A stretch of DNA of 64,000 nt from Nocardioides sp. (GTDB taxonomy: Bacteria > Actinomycetota > Actinomycetes > Propionibacteriales > Nocardioidaceae). Below, piece by piece: positions 31,397 through 40,866 of the stretch. The translations under genes and the position numbers were made by a program. The notes under the pieces were generated by a model that saw only the letters and a list, made by a program, of their open reading frames with translations, did no database searches and had not been told where the DNA came from. The stretch lies in NCBI RefSeq assembly GCF_014360585.1, contig NZ_JACIXG010000008.1:33778-97777 (forward strand), written 5' to 3'. Each line of letters starts with the position of its first letter. Within the stretch, counting starts at the first letter, position 1.

Positions 31397-32008
31397 TCAA
31401 TGACGCTGCGCCGCCGCTATCCGCGTGAGGGTGCGGTCTAGGTCATCGAGGACTTCGGGCCAGGTGGCCTCGCTCGGGGGTTCGCTGTGGGCGAAGGTGC
31501 CGGCGATCTCGAGGGTGATGTAGCCGTGGATGAGGCTGGACATCAGCCGGACGGCGTACGTCTCGTTGGTCTCGGCTATGCCGTAGCTGCGGACGACGGT
31601 GAGGGCGAGGTCGGCGTTGCGGCGGCCGGCGGTGATGGCGGCGGCGACCGAGGCGGGGATCTCCGCGGCCGGGTCGGAGGTGGGTGGGATGCGCTGGCGG
31701 GTGGTGGCGTCGTAGCGGCCGGGTGAGCGGCGGGCGAAGTCGCGGATGGCGTCGGCGTACGCGACGAGGAGGTCGCGGCCCTCCCCTGCCATCGCATGGC
31801 TCGTGGTGTCGGCGAGCTCGTCGAGGACGTACGCGGTGACGGCGGTGCGGAGGTCGGTGGCTCCGGAGATGTGGGAGTAGAGGGTCGGCGACCTGACTCC
31901 GAGATGGCGCGCGAGGACCGAGATCGTGACGGCGTCGAAGCCCATCTCGTCGGCCAGGTCGGCGGCGGCCGCGATCACGGCGCTCCGGTTCAGCCCTGGA
32001 CGGCCCAT
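31397..32008 (-). CDS. TetR/AcrR family transcriptional regulator
   Basis: A 203-residue repressor. The N-terminal helix-turn-helix (about 5-50) shows NRSAVIAAAADLADEMGFDAVTISVLARHLGVRSPTLYSHISG, and the C-terminal ligand domain (about 75-200) resembles the WHG-type tail (SSLIHGYITLEIAGTF). The ATG at 32008 has GGAGG six bases upstream; the open frame reaches 32026. It is divergent from the FBP-domain gene with 50 bp between, where CCTA-N7-TAGG (32035-32049) is a possible operator. Confidence 0.88.
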   Translation of the reverse strand: MGRPGLNRSAVIAAAADLADEMGFDAVTISVLARHLGVRSPTLYSHISGATDLRTAVTAYVLDELADTTSHAMAGEGRDLLVAYADAIRDFARRSPGRYDATTRQRIPPTSDPAAEIPASVAAAITAGRRNADLALTVVRSYGIAETNETYAVRLMSSLIHGYITLEIAGTFAHSEPPSEATWPEVLDDLDRTLTRIAAAQRH

Positions 32009-32058
32009 CAGCAACCTCCCAAACAAACGAATTGCCTAACAGTTGTAGGAAACCTAGC

Positions 32059-32553
32059 ATGGTCGGTATGAAGCCGCTGACCGAGACCGACGTACGCTCC
32101 TCGTTCGTCAACCTCACCAAGGGTGCGACCAAGCGCCTCAACATGCCCGCTGACCTGGCCGTACGGCCGTGGGACGACCTGGACTACCTCGGCTGGCAGG
32201 ACCCGAAGGCGCCGCAGAACCACTATCTCGTCACCGAGCACGACGGGCGGCTCTGCGGTGTCGCTCTCCGCGCGTCACGCGAGACGCGCGGGCCGCGGAA
32301 GACGATGTGCGCGCTGTGCGCCTCGGTCAGTGACGTCGCGCTGCTGGTCGCCTCTCGTGCCGGTCGCTCCGGGCAGGACGGCAACTCCGTCGGCACCTAC
32401 ATCTGCGCCGACCTCGACTGCTCGCTCAAGGCGCGCAACAAGCGCAAGCTCGACAGCCCGGTCATCCACGAGACCCTCAGCGTCGAGCAGAAGGTCGACC
32501 GTCTGCTCGGCAACCTCGACTCATTCGTAGCGCGGGTGCTCAAGCCCGCGTAG
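32059..32553 (+). CDS. FBP-domain (EF-G-binding, treble-clef zinc finger) protein
   Basis: A 164-residue protein of the FBP family related to the zinc-binding domain of FusB, which binds elongation factor G. The four-Cys finger is visible: CALC (about residues 85-88) and C-X4-C in ICADLDCSLKARNKRKL (about 117-133); the N-terminal part has FVNLTKGATKRLNMP and DLDYLGWQDPKAPQNHYLV. In FusB the finger rescues ribosomes from fusidic acid, but actinobacterial homologues are untested. The ATG at 32059 (or 32068) has no ribosome site, suggesting a leaderless or short-leader mRNA. Its 3' end overlaps the convergent gene by 33 bp. Confidence 0.85.
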   Translation: MVGMKPLTETDVRSSFVNLTKGATKRLNMPADLAVRPWDDLDYLGWQDPKAPQNHYLVTEHDGRLCGVALRASRETRGPRKTMCALCASVSDVALLVASRAGRSGQDGNSVGTYICADLDCSLKARNKRKLDSPVIHETLSVEQKVDRLLGNLDSFVARVLKPA

Positions 32554-33210
32554 CGGCTTGGCGACGGCGGTCCGCGACCGTCGCGCCGTCGCATAGGCGG
32601 GAGCTCGTAGGTGGCGGTGCCATTCGTAGATCTCGAGCCCGGGTGGGGTTGAGCGGGTCGGGTCGAAGGAGAGCAGCAGGTCGCGGTCCGACTCGACGGT
32701 CAGCTCGAGCGTCGCGAACGGCGTCCAGTCTGTCCCGGGCCGCGCCCACACCAGCTGCCACGTGGCAGCGCCGGCGAACTTCGCTCCGAGCCAGACCGGT
32801 CCGGTGGGCGTGCGGTACGGGAGCAGCGTGCTGAAGAACCCGTCGAACAGACGGATCTTGGGAGCCAGCAGGAACCGGGTCAATCGACCGTGACCGGTGG
32901 TGGCGAGCAGGAGGTCGGCGTGTTCACCAAGGGCGATGGGAATGCGCACGGCAAGTCCGTTGATGTCGGGCGCCTTCTCAGGCAGGCCGACCGCGCGGGA
33001 GAGTCGTACCACCACCTCGTCGGTCCCGCCTTCATCGAGGAATGCTGCGCCCGTGGTGGCTCCCCGGTGCCGCCGCAGCAGGGCCAGGTGCACCTCGCCG
33101 TGCGGGTGCAGGGGCTTGGCGGCGGGTCGCAGGTGGGCGAGCACGCCGACCCCGGCCTGCAGCACACGGCCGCCCGCACGCGCCATCGAGTCTGTGACGG
33201 TGGTGATCAC
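32521..33210 (-). CDS. Catalase-fold-like protein of a lipid-type operon (often named phosphodiesterase)
   Basis: A 229-residue protein. The segment EVVVRLSRAVGLPEKAPDINGLAVRIPI (about 66-93) recalls the VRFS...DxxGxAxRF core of catalase/allene-oxide-synthase-like proteins, and later GRLTRFLLAPK and FFSTLLPYRTPTGPVWLGAKF fit that fold. Catalytic heme residues cannot be confirmed: only a distal His candidate (HPHGEVHLALL, about residue 36) is seen and no RxxxY proximal motif is clear. The GTG at 33210 is chosen because it overlaps the preceding stop by GTGA and has GGAAGG eight bases ahead. Last gene of a four-gene coupled operon. Confidence 0.7.
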   Translation of the reverse strand: MITTVTDSMARAGGRVLQAGVGVLAHLRPAAKPLHPHGEVHLALLRRHRGATTGAAFLDEGGTDEVVVRLSRAVGLPEKAPDINGLAVRIPIALGEHADLLLATTGHGRLTRFLLAPKIRLFDGFFSTLLPYRTPTGPVWLGAKFAGAATWQLVWARPGTDWTPFATLELTVESDRDLLLSFDPTRSTPPGLEIYEWHRHLRAPAYATARRSRTAVAKPLRGLEHPRYE

Positions 33211-34811
33211 GCGGTTTGCCTTCCCCATCGAAAGCGATCGTGCAGGATGGCGGCACGGGCTGCGTTGCTGCCGGTTGCGCCGTGCACGCCTCCGCCGGGG
33301 TGGGCGGAGGCGGACCCGAGGAACAGCCCGGTGATGCCGGTCTCTGCCCGCCCCATGCCCGGCACCGGTCGAAAGACCAACTGTTGGTGGAGCTGAGAGG
33401 TGCCGCCGCCGATCGCCCCGCCGATGAGGTTGGCGTCGAGAGCCTCGAACTCATGGGGCCCGAGAACGCGTCGTGAGGCGATGGCGTCGCCGAAGCCGGG
33501 CGCAAGGCGCTCGATGCGCGCCTGCATGCGGTCGGCGAAACGCTCACACTCCTCCTCGTCCCATCGCCCGCACAGCCCGTCGGGCCCCGCATCGCGCATC
33601 ACCGTCTGCGGCACGTGCGTGTAGGCCCACACCGACTCCGTCCCCGGCGGCGAGCGGGTCGGGTCGGTGGTGGTCATCTGGCCTGCCAGGAGGAACGGAG
33701 CATCGGGGATGACGCCGGCAGTCACCTGAGACAACGACTGGGTCATCTGCTCGACCGAGTCGGCGACGTGGAAGGTGCCGGGAGCGTACGCAGGCTCGGA
33801 GAGCCATGGAATGGGTCTGGTCAGGGCCCAGTCGACCTTGACCGTGCCCGGGTCCAGCTGGAAGTTCGCCATGCCGGCTGCGACGCGTCGCGGTACGTCT
33901 GCGGGGTCGAGCAGCCGTCCGTACAGATGGGGCGCCGCGACCGCGGCGATCACGGCCCGGCTCACCTTGATCCGGTGGCCCTCACGGGTGTGAACCTCGG
34001 CGACGCGACCGTCCTCGACACCGAGGCGGGTGACCTCGGCACCGCAGCGGACATCACCACCATGCTCGCGGAAGCGGCGCTCCAGCGCGGCGGCGAGCAT
34101 GCCAGCACCTCCCTCTGGGACGGGGAAGCCGACGGTCTGGCCCAGCATGGCGAGCAGAAGCCCCATCGTGCCGGAGCCCGGAGAGTCCAACGGGATGTCG
34201 GCATGTCCGGCGTTGCCGGCCAGGAGCAGACGCGCACCTTCGCCCCCGAAGCGGTTGCGGGCGAGGTCTCCGGCCGGTGTGAGCAGGGTACGCACGGCCG
34301 CCAGTCCCCCGGCACGACGTAGGGCGTTGAGCAAGTGGACCCCGGGTCGCACGGGCGGGAACGGGGTCAGGAGGGACTGTACGAGGGGTTCACCGATCTG
34401 GTCCCAGAGACCGCACAGCTCCAGCCATGCCTGGCCGTCGCCGGCGTGCTGGGCATCGAGCAGCTCTGCGGTGACGTGTCGGTCGCGGTGCAGCAGCGCC
34501 CAGCTGCCTTCCGGCATGGGGTGGCCCAGCACTGCGGGAGCATGCGTCCACCGCAGCCCGTACTCGTCCAGGCCGAGCCCGCGGATGGTCGGGGATGCGG
34601 CCGCGAGCGGATAGAACGCGCTGAAGGTGTCGTGGATGAAGCCCGGATGGACGTCTCCGGAGCTGCGTACCGCTCCACCTGTGGTGGGTTGGGTCTCGAG
34701 CACCAGCACCGACCAGCCCTTGTCGACCAGCAGATTGGCCGCGACCAGGCCGTTGGGTCCAGAACCGACGACGACCGCGTCGTAGGAAGCGTCGTAGGAG
34801 GCGTCACTCAT
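33207..34811 (-). CDS. FAD-dependent oxidoreductase, phytoene-desaturase (CrtI) type
   Basis: A 534-residue flavoprotein. The dinucleotide motif is DAVVVGSGPNGLVAANLLVDKGWSVLVLE (about 11-40), followed by TTGGAVRS, and the C-terminal flavin signature is GLFLGSASAHPGGGVHGATGSNAARA (about 497-522). This is the layout of CrtI-like NAD(P)/FAD oxidoreductases, which desaturate or isomerise polyene or lipid substrates. ATG at 34811 overlaps the SRPBCC stop by ATGA, and its own stop overlaps the next start by GTGA. No phytoene synthase is nearby, so classical carotenoid synthesis is not supported. A duplicated DASY-DASY stands at residues 3-9. Confidence 0.88.
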   Translation of the reverse strand: MSDASYDASYDAVVVGSGPNGLVAANLLVDKGWSVLVLETQPTTGGAVRSSGDVHPGFIHDTFSAFYPLAAASPTIRGLGLDEYGLRWTHAPAVLGHPMPEGSWALLHRDRHVTAELLDAQHAGDGQAWLELCGLWDQIGEPLVQSLLTPFPPVRPGVHLLNALRRAGGLAAVRTLLTPAGDLARNRFGGEGARLLLAGNAGHADIPLDSPGSGTMGLLLAMLGQTVGFPVPEGGAGMLAAALERRFREHGGDVRCGAEVTRLGVEDGRVAEVHTREGHRIKVSRAVIAAVAAPHLYGRLLDPADVPRRVAAGMANFQLDPGTVKVDWALTRPIPWLSEPAYAPGTFHVADSVEQMTQSLSQVTAGVIPDAPFLLAGQMTTTDPTRSPPGTESVWAYTHVPQTVMRDAGPDGLCGRWDEEECERFADRMQARIERLAPGFGDAIASRRVLGPHEFEALDANLIGGAIGGGTSQLHQQLVFRPVPGMGRAETGITGLFLGSASAHPGGGVHGATGSNAARAAILHDRFRWGRQTA

Positions 34812-35242
34812 GGACGGTGTTCGACGATGTAGGCCAAGCGCCGGAGAGTCTCCACGTTTCGCCAGCCGAGAAGCGGATCCTGGACCAGCCGTGGGACCAG
34901 AGCGCCCGGGCCATCGACGGCCTGTTCTCGGATCGCGACCTCGGTGTCCTCGCCTGCTGCCTCCACCGTGATCTCGACATGCGCGACACCTGCCGGCCAG
35001 GCACGCGCACGGAGCAACAGCCTGCTCCCGGGCGAGCACTCGAGCACCTCGGTGCTGTCGTCGATCAGCAGCGGCCAGGCGCCGACGGAGTGATGCAGCT
35101 GCGCGCCGACGTTCGGCCAGTCCTTGTCTGCATCGCGCATTCGAGACGCGCCGACCACCCAGACCGGGTACAGCCAGCCGTCTGAGAGGACATCCCACAC
35201 GTGCTGGGGTGATGCGTGGACCAATCTGCGGTTTGTACTCAT
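34808..35242 (-). CDS. SRPBCC (polyketide cyclase/lipid-transport fold) protein
   Basis: A 144-residue protein of the START-like SRPBCC superfamily: NRRLVHASPQHVWDVLSDGWLYPVWVVGASRMRDAD at the start, LLLRARAWPAGVAHVEITVEAAGEDTEVAIREQAVDG in the sheet, and the long closing helix WRNVETLRRLAYIVEHRP. These proteins bind hydrophobic ligands in a deep pocket. It is coupled by ATGA overlaps to both the SDR and the FAD oxidoreductase, which suggests that it holds or delivers the substrate of these enzymes. Confidence 0.87.
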   Translation of the reverse strand: MSTNRRLVHASPQHVWDVLSDGWLYPVWVVGASRMRDADKDWPNVGAQLHHSVGAWPLLIDDSTEVLECSPGSRLLLRARAWPAGVAHVEITVEAAGEDTEVAIREQAVDGPGALVPRLVQDPLLGWRNVETLRRLAYIVEHRP

Positions 35243-36207
35243 GAAGATGTCCTCGGCGACTTGGGGTCACTGGCCGTAGCGGTACCCCGCCCGCGGCGCC
35301 TTATGCGGACAGCCAGGTTGCGCACGATCCCCAGGGCGGAGTTCCCGTGGCGGCCGCGCATGGCGTTCTCTCCTGGCATCGTGGTCAGGACGTTGCCCGG
35401 ATGTGGGGCCACGGGACGGGTGAGGTCGGTGATCAGGAAGCCGAGGATCGGCGCGACCAGCCGGTCGTGGACGTGGGGCACCGCGCGCACGAGCCGGATC
35501 ACCTCGTTGGCCAGGCTCAGCTGTGGCCGGCCGCGGCCGCGGTCGACCCGGCGCAAGATCTGGCGGGCTGCTCGTTGGGGGCTGGAGACCGGAGGCGGGG
35601 GCCGACCCTCGTACCCGATGACACTCGCGGCATGGTGGTAGATGGGGGTGTCCACTCCGCCCGGCGCGACGTACACGATCGCGACGTCAGGTCGATCGCG
35701 GTTCTCCAGGCGCAGCTGATGAGCCAGCGCGCGAACACCCCACTTGCTGATGACGTAGGGACTCATCGAAGGCGCCGTGATGTGGCCGAGCGCTGAGCCG
35801 ACCAGGACCAGCGTTCCGCTGCCCTGACTGCGCAGCACAGGCACCACGTGACGTGCCACGTTGGCCGAGCCGAGGAGGTTGGTACGCAGCACACCGTCGA
35901 AGATCTCGGACGGCAGGGACTCCGTGCGACCGAACGCAGTCACTCCAGCGCAGTGGATGACGGTGTCGAGCCGCCCATGTCGGTCGAGCACCGCCGCGAC
36001 GAGGTCGCGCACCGCCTCGTCGTCTCTCACATCGAGCGGCAGCACCATGGTCGATGCAGCGCCCAGCCGCTCACACCCACGAGCAGCGGCGTCCAACGAC
36101 TCACGACCCCGGGCGACCAGGACGACGTGGTCTCCGCGAGTGGCGGCGAGGCGCGCTACAGCCAGCCCGATCCCGCTGGATGCTCCGGTGACGAGGGTGA
36201 TCGACAT
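35239..36207 (-). CDS. Short-chain dehydrogenase/reductase
   Basis: A 322-residue SDR. The cofactor loop TLVTGASSGIGLAVARLAATRG (about 4-25), DVRD (about 60-63), the HCAGVTAFG segment (NNAG variant with His-Cys), and the catalytic S...YxxxK as VGSALGHITAPSMSPYVISKWGVRAL (Tyr near 151, Lys 155) are visible. The extra 60 C-terminal residues (LGFLITDLTRPVAPHPGN and a basic tail) are longer than in classical SDRs and may bind membranes. I use the ATG at 36207; a GTG two codons upstream is also possible. First gene of the four-gene operon, coupled to the SRPBCC gene by ATGA. Confidence 0.9.
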   Translation of the reverse strand: MSITLVTGASSGIGLAVARLAATRGDHVVLVARGRESLDAAARGCERLGAASTMVLPLDVRDDEAVRDLVAAVLDRHGRLDTVIHCAGVTAFGRTESLPSEIFDGVLRTNLLGSANVARHVVPVLRSQGSGTLVLVGSALGHITAPSMSPYVISKWGVRALAHQLRLENRDRPDVAIVYVAPGGVDTPIYHHAASVIGYEGRPPPPVSSPQRAARQILRRVDRGRGRPQLSLANEVIRLVRAVPHVHDRLVAPILGFLITDLTRPVAPHPGNVLTTMPGENAMRGRHGNSALGIVRNLAVRIRRRGRGTATASDPKSPRTSS

Positions 36208-36389
36208 GCTCACCTGGCCGATGCGATCGTCGTCGGGTCTTCCTGGGTGAGTGCGCTTGGCTGGTTGAACATCGTCACCTCGAGTGACACGCAGGATGAA
36301 TATCGACGCTCGGAGCGGTACCCGTGAGCGACGACGTCATGCGAGAGCGACCTGCGGCTTAACAGTGCCTCACCGGGTCTTGCCGCTGG

Positions 36390-36950
36390 TCAGAGCACCT
36401 CGAGCCATGCTGCGGCACGTTTCGTTGCTGCCCGATCCTTGACCGGGACTGTGCCCAGTCGCTCAGCGATGATCTCCCGATCGACCAGGCCCGCACGAAT
36501 GAGTGCTGCCACGAAGTTCTGGTCCTTCTCACGGAAGGCACAGAGCTTGGCAACACAGAGGTCCTCTTTGTCGAGACACCAGCCCGTGAAGACGGGAGCC
36601 CCGCCAGGTGCAGCAGTGTTCGCGTTCCGCACCTTTACGAGTCGGTCACGCCAGCCGTCCGGCAGCACAGATGTGCTCATGTCGACACCGTCGATGCTGA
36701 ACCCGTGCAGTTCCTCGAACGGCGAAAACTCTCCAGCGATGCCCTCGATGACGTCGGCAAGGCGTGCAGTCTCGTCGTTGTCGTCAGCGATCGGCAGGAT
36801 GTCGACCTCGATCGACATCGTGGCGTCAGCAGGCAGCTGAGTCTCGTCGAACGATCCGAGGATCGACTGTGAGCCGACGACGATCACCTCAGGGTGGCCG
36901 ATGATCTAGCAGGCCGTACGGATGGCATGCTCGAGTTGATCGCGACGCAT
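36390..36950 (-). pseudogene. DUF6036-type nucleotidyltransferase-like gene interrupted by an amber codon
   Basis: Reading from the ATG at 36950, which shares a base with the upstream HTH stop (TGATG), gives MRRDQLEHAIRTAC, then TAG at 36906-36908, then in the same frame IIGHPEVIVVGSQSILGSFDE and the rest of the protein to 36390 (VDILPIADDND, WRDRLVKVRN, DKEDLCVAKLCAFREKDQNFVAALI). The VVGSQ-S...EVDI pattern is that of DUF6036/AbiEii-like nucleotidyltransferases that act as toxins. At the TAG position relatives as I recall them have Gln (CAG), one base away. Translation could restart at GTG 36887 to give a 165-residue product without the first helix. Confidence 0.75.
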
Positions 36951-37477
36951 CAACTGGCCTCGGCCAGTTGCTCGAGAACCTGGACGCGATCACGCTCGCT
37001 GAGCAGGCCGCCCATGGGCGAGACCTCGCGCATCTCGATGGAGTCGCGGTCGAGGCCGGTCATGACACGCTGCAGGCCGCGTACGTCCTCGTTGTCCACG
37101 AGCGAGGTCCAGCGCTCGAGGTTCCGTTCGTGAGGTTGTCCGCTGATGTTGTGGCGGAGGTGGTGGAGACGGCGTTCGATCCTCGGCTTCCACTCACGCA
37201 GCGTTGTCGGAGTCAGGTCGCCCGACAGGCGACGGTGAAGCATCCACGAGCGGCGTTCCGAGCGCGTCAGGTCGGGCGTGACGGGGCGGCGTACGACCTC
37301 GAGACGCCAACCCATGCAAGACAGCAGACGGTCGAGCTGATCGTCGCTCAGATCGACCTTTCCGGAGAGGAACTGGCTGATGCTCGGCTGATGAACGCCG
37401 CTGGTTCGAGACAGCGTCGACTGGGTGGTGCCCGTCTCGAGCATCACCTCGCGCAGTATCTCTCCACGTGACGACAT
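36950..37477 (-). CDS. Helix-turn-helix protein, likely antitoxin partner
   Basis: A 175-residue protein. The N-terminal XRE-type fold (about 3-60) is RGEILREVMLETGTTQSTLSRTSGVHQPSISQFLSGKVDLSDDQLDRLLSCMGWRLEVVRRP; the remaining two thirds is helical and charged (RSERRSWMLHRRLSGDLTP, RIERRLHHLRHNISGQ). It stands directly before a DUF6036-type gene with a TGATG junction, the arrangement of antitoxin-toxin pairs. The ATG at 37477 is only seven bases after a consensus TATACT box, so the transcript is probably leaderless. Confidence 0.8.
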   Translation of the reverse strand: MSSRGEILREVMLETGTTQSTLSRTSGVHQPSISQFLSGKVDLSDDQLDRLLSCMGWRLEVVRRPVTPDLTRSERRSWMLHRRLSGDLTPTTLREWKPRIERRLHHLRHNISGQPHERNLERWTSLVDNEDVRGLQRVMTGLDRDSIEMREVSPMGGLLSERDRVQVLEQLAEAS

Positions 37478-37483
37478 GACCCT

Positions 37484-37489
37484 AGTATA
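37484..37489 (-). promoter_or_regulatory. -10 box (TATACT) of a leaderless HTH-gene transcript
   Basis: On the minus strand TATACT ends six bases before the ATG at 37477, which places the expected transcription start on the A of the start codon. No ribosome site exists between them. Confidence 0.55.
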
Positions 37490-37541
37490 GCAAGGGCTAC
37501 TATCTCAGCGAGGTCTCGATGAGCTCAACCACCAGGAGGGC

Positions 37542-38990
<1,449 letters not shown>

Positions 38991-38996
38991 GACGGT

Positions 38997-39404
38997 TCAC
39001 TCCTCGATCAAAGCGTCGTAGGCCGCGGCGTCGAGCAGGTCGGGAGCGTTCGAGATGCGCATCTCGAAGAGCCAGCCGGCGCCGAACGGGTCGCTGTTGA
39101 TCAGCGCCGGGTCATCGACGACCGCAGAGTTGATCGCGAGCACCTCGCCGTCGGCGGGCGCGAAGAGGTCGCTGACCGACTTCGTCGACTCCAGCTCGCC
39201 GCAGCCCTCTCCCCCGGTGATCTTGGTGCCCACCTCGGGCAGCTCGACGAAGACGATGTCGCCCAGCGCCTCGGTGGCGAAGGCGGTGACACCGACGCGC
39301 GCGACGTCGTCGCGGGTCTCGATCCACTCGTGCTCGGCGGTGTAGGACAGGTGGGTCGGGTTGCTCATGGCTGTGCTCATTTCTTGGCTCATTTCTCGGC
39401 TCAT
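38997..39404 (-). CDS. gcvH: Glycine cleavage system H protein
   Basis: The lipoyl carrier of the glycine cleavage complex. THLSYTAEHEWIETRDDVARVGVTAFATEALGDIVFVELPEVG opens the domain and the lipoylated Lys is in ELESTKSVSDLFAP. The first ATG, 39404, overlaps the gcvT stop by ATGA and gives 135 residues; three more in-frame ATGs follow at 39392, 39380 and 39368 because of a 12-bp tandem repeat. The last (MSNPTHLSY, 123 residues) gives the family's usual length and is an equally likely start. Second gene of gcvT-gcvH-sdaA. Confidence 0.93.
   Translation of the reverse strand: MSREMSQEMSTAMSNPTHLSYTAEHEWIETRDDVARVGVTAFATEALGDIVFVELPEVGTKITGGEGCGELESTKSVSDLFAPADGEVLAINSAVVDDPALINSDPFGAGWLFEMRISNAPDLLDAAAYDALIEE
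39368..39404 (-). repeat. 12-bp tandem repeat multiplying the gcvH start codon
   Basis: On the minus strand the unit ATGAGCCRAGAA occurs twice in full and once partly (ATGAGCACAGCC), followed by ATGAGC again, so four in-frame Met-Ser starts stand 12 bases apart. Each ATG is preceded by a weak purine run. Confidence 0.8.
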
Positions 39405-40504
39405 TTCTTGGAGTAGAAGGGAAGGTCGACGATCTCGGCGTCCTCGTGGCTGCCGCGTACGACGACCTGGACCTTGGTGCCGGAGACGGCGAGCTCGGGC
39501 CGGACGTAGGCCATGGCGATGGGGCGGCCCAGCGTCGGCGACGGGGAGCCGCTGGTCACGATGCCGATCTCGTCGCCGGTGGCCGGGTCGACGACGGCGT
39601 AGCCGGCCCTCGGAGACCGGCGACCGGTGGCCACGAGGCCGACGAGCGTGCTGCGCAGGCCCTCCTCACGTCGGGCGGCCAGGGCGGCGTCGCCGACGAA
39701 GCCGTCGGGCTTGTCGAAGGAGACCACCCGGCCGAGGCCGGCCTCGAAGGGCGTCGTCTCGCGGCTCAGCTCGTGACCGTAGAGCGGCATGCCCGCTTCG
39801 AGCCGGAGGGTGTCGCGGCAGGCGAGGCCGGCGGGGATCAGCCCGTGCGGCTCCCCGGCCTCGGTGATCGCGTCCCAGGCATCGGCGGCCGACGCGGGCG
39901 CGCAGTAGACCTCGAAGCCGTCCTCCCCGGTGTAGCCGGTCCGCGCAAGCAGCACGTCGATCCCGGCGACCTTGCCAGCGTCGATGGCGTAGTAGCGAAG
40001 GGTCGGTACGTCCAGGTCGGTCACGGCCGCGACGATCTGAGCCGAGACAGGTCCCTGGACCGCGATCAGCGCCCACTGCGCGGAGGCGTCGTGGACCACG
40101 GCGTCGTACCCGTCGGCCCGCTCGACCAGAGCCGGAGCGACCACAACGACGTTGCTGGCGTTGGCGACGACCAGGTAGCGCTCCTCCTCGAGCCGGTAGA
40201 CGACCAGGTCGTCGATGATGCCGCCGTCCTCGGCGCAGATCATCGAGTAGCGGGCGCGGCCGAGGCCGATCTTCGACGGCCTGCCGACCAGGGCGCGGTC
40301 GAGCGCCCGTCCCGCCTCGGGCCCGGTCACCTCGATCTCGCCCATGTGGCTCAGGTCGAAGAGGCCCGCGGTGGTGCGTACCGCGTGGTGCTCGGCGGTC
40401 TCCGAGCCGTAGCGGACCGGCATACTCCAGCCGGCGAAGTCGGTGAACGAGGCACCGAGCGACTGGTGGATCGCATGCAGAGGGGTAGGGACAGGTGATG
40501 TCAT
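39401..40504 (-). CDS. gcvT: Glycine cleavage system T protein (aminomethyltransferase)
   Basis: A 367-residue tetrahydrofolate-dependent enzyme that takes the aminomethyl group from lipoyl-GcvH and releases ammonia and methylene-THF. Family features: FTDFAGWSMPVRYGSETAEHHAVRTTAGLFDLSHMGEIEVTG (about 20-60), the catalytic-site RTGYTGEDGFEVY (about 190-202), and the C-terminal barrel VTSGSPSPTLGRPIAMAYV. ATG at 40504 has GGGAG about 11 bases upstream inside a small hairpin. A tandem glycine riboswitch lies 60-250 bases upstream. It is first of gcvT-gcvH-sdaA; gcvP is not in the window. Confidence 0.96.
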   Translation of the reverse strand: MTSPVPTPLHAIHQSLGASFTDFAGWSMPVRYGSETAEHHAVRTTAGLFDLSHMGEIEVTGPEAGRALDRALVGRPSKIGLGRARYSMICAEDGGIIDDLVVYRLEEERYLVVANASNVVVVAPALVERADGYDAVVHDASAQWALIAVQGPVSAQIVAAVTDLDVPTLRYYAIDAGKVAGIDVLLARTGYTGEDGFEVYCAPASAADAWDAITEAGEPHGLIPAGLACRDTLRLEAGMPLYGHELSRETTPFEAGLGRVVSFDKPDGFVGDAALAARREEGLRSTLVGLVATGRRSPRAGYAVVDPATGDEIGIVTSGSPSPTLGRPIAMAYVRPELAVSGTKVQVVVRGSHEDAEIVDLPFYSKK

Positions 40505-40561
40505 GTGCGGGAGGCTCCCTGATGATGGCTGCCGTCTGACGCGGCACCCGTGGACGGGTGA

Positions 40562-40756
40562 CCTCCCCGCTCTGTCATCGCTACCTGAGAGCTTCACCGC
40601 CCCGTTGGGGCGATTTGCACCGTGGGTGCAGGATCCAGCGGATCCTGTCTTTCCAGAGTTCGCCTCACCACAGCGGTCATGTTGGCCTGAGAGATTCTGG
40701 GGAGGTTTGCTCCTTCGGCGCCTCACCCGGGATGGACGAGGACTCTCCCGCTGCAG
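40562..40756 (-). promoter_or_regulatory. Tandem glycine riboswitch
   Basis: Two aptamers follow each other on the minus strand. Aptamer I starts at GGGAGAGTCC (40749-40740), contains GGCGCCGAAGGAGCAA near 40722-40707 and closes with CTCTCAGG (40693-40686). Aptamer II starts at GGCGAACTCTGG (40664-40653), has GGCGGTGAAGCTCTCAGG and closes at 40584. These are the conserved strings of glycine-responsive aptamers. Between aptamer II and gcvT, a perfect stem CACCCG-N4-CGGGTG (40545-40560) and GGGAG/CTCCC around the Shine-Dalgarno (about 40509-40519) form a likely expression platform acting on transcription or translation. High glycine should turn the operon on. Confidence 0.93.
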
Positions 40757-40866
40757 TTCGAACGGCGGATGTGAAGTTGTGCGGCAAACCTAGGTCTGGC
40801 CACCTCGGCCGTCAAGACGTGACCCCGTTAACGGGAACTGTTCTCATCGGGCCCTACGATGGCCCG

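Noticed and set aside
25500..31400. Integrated plasmid or integrative element
   Set aside because: The gene content is accessory-like, but I found no integrase, relaxase, replication gene, tRNA target or flanking direct repeats.
33207..34811. Carotenoid biosynthesis cluster
   Set aside because: The oxidoreductase is CrtI-like, but no phytoene synthase, geranylgeranyl synthase or cyclase is nearby, so the name phytoene desaturase is not supported.
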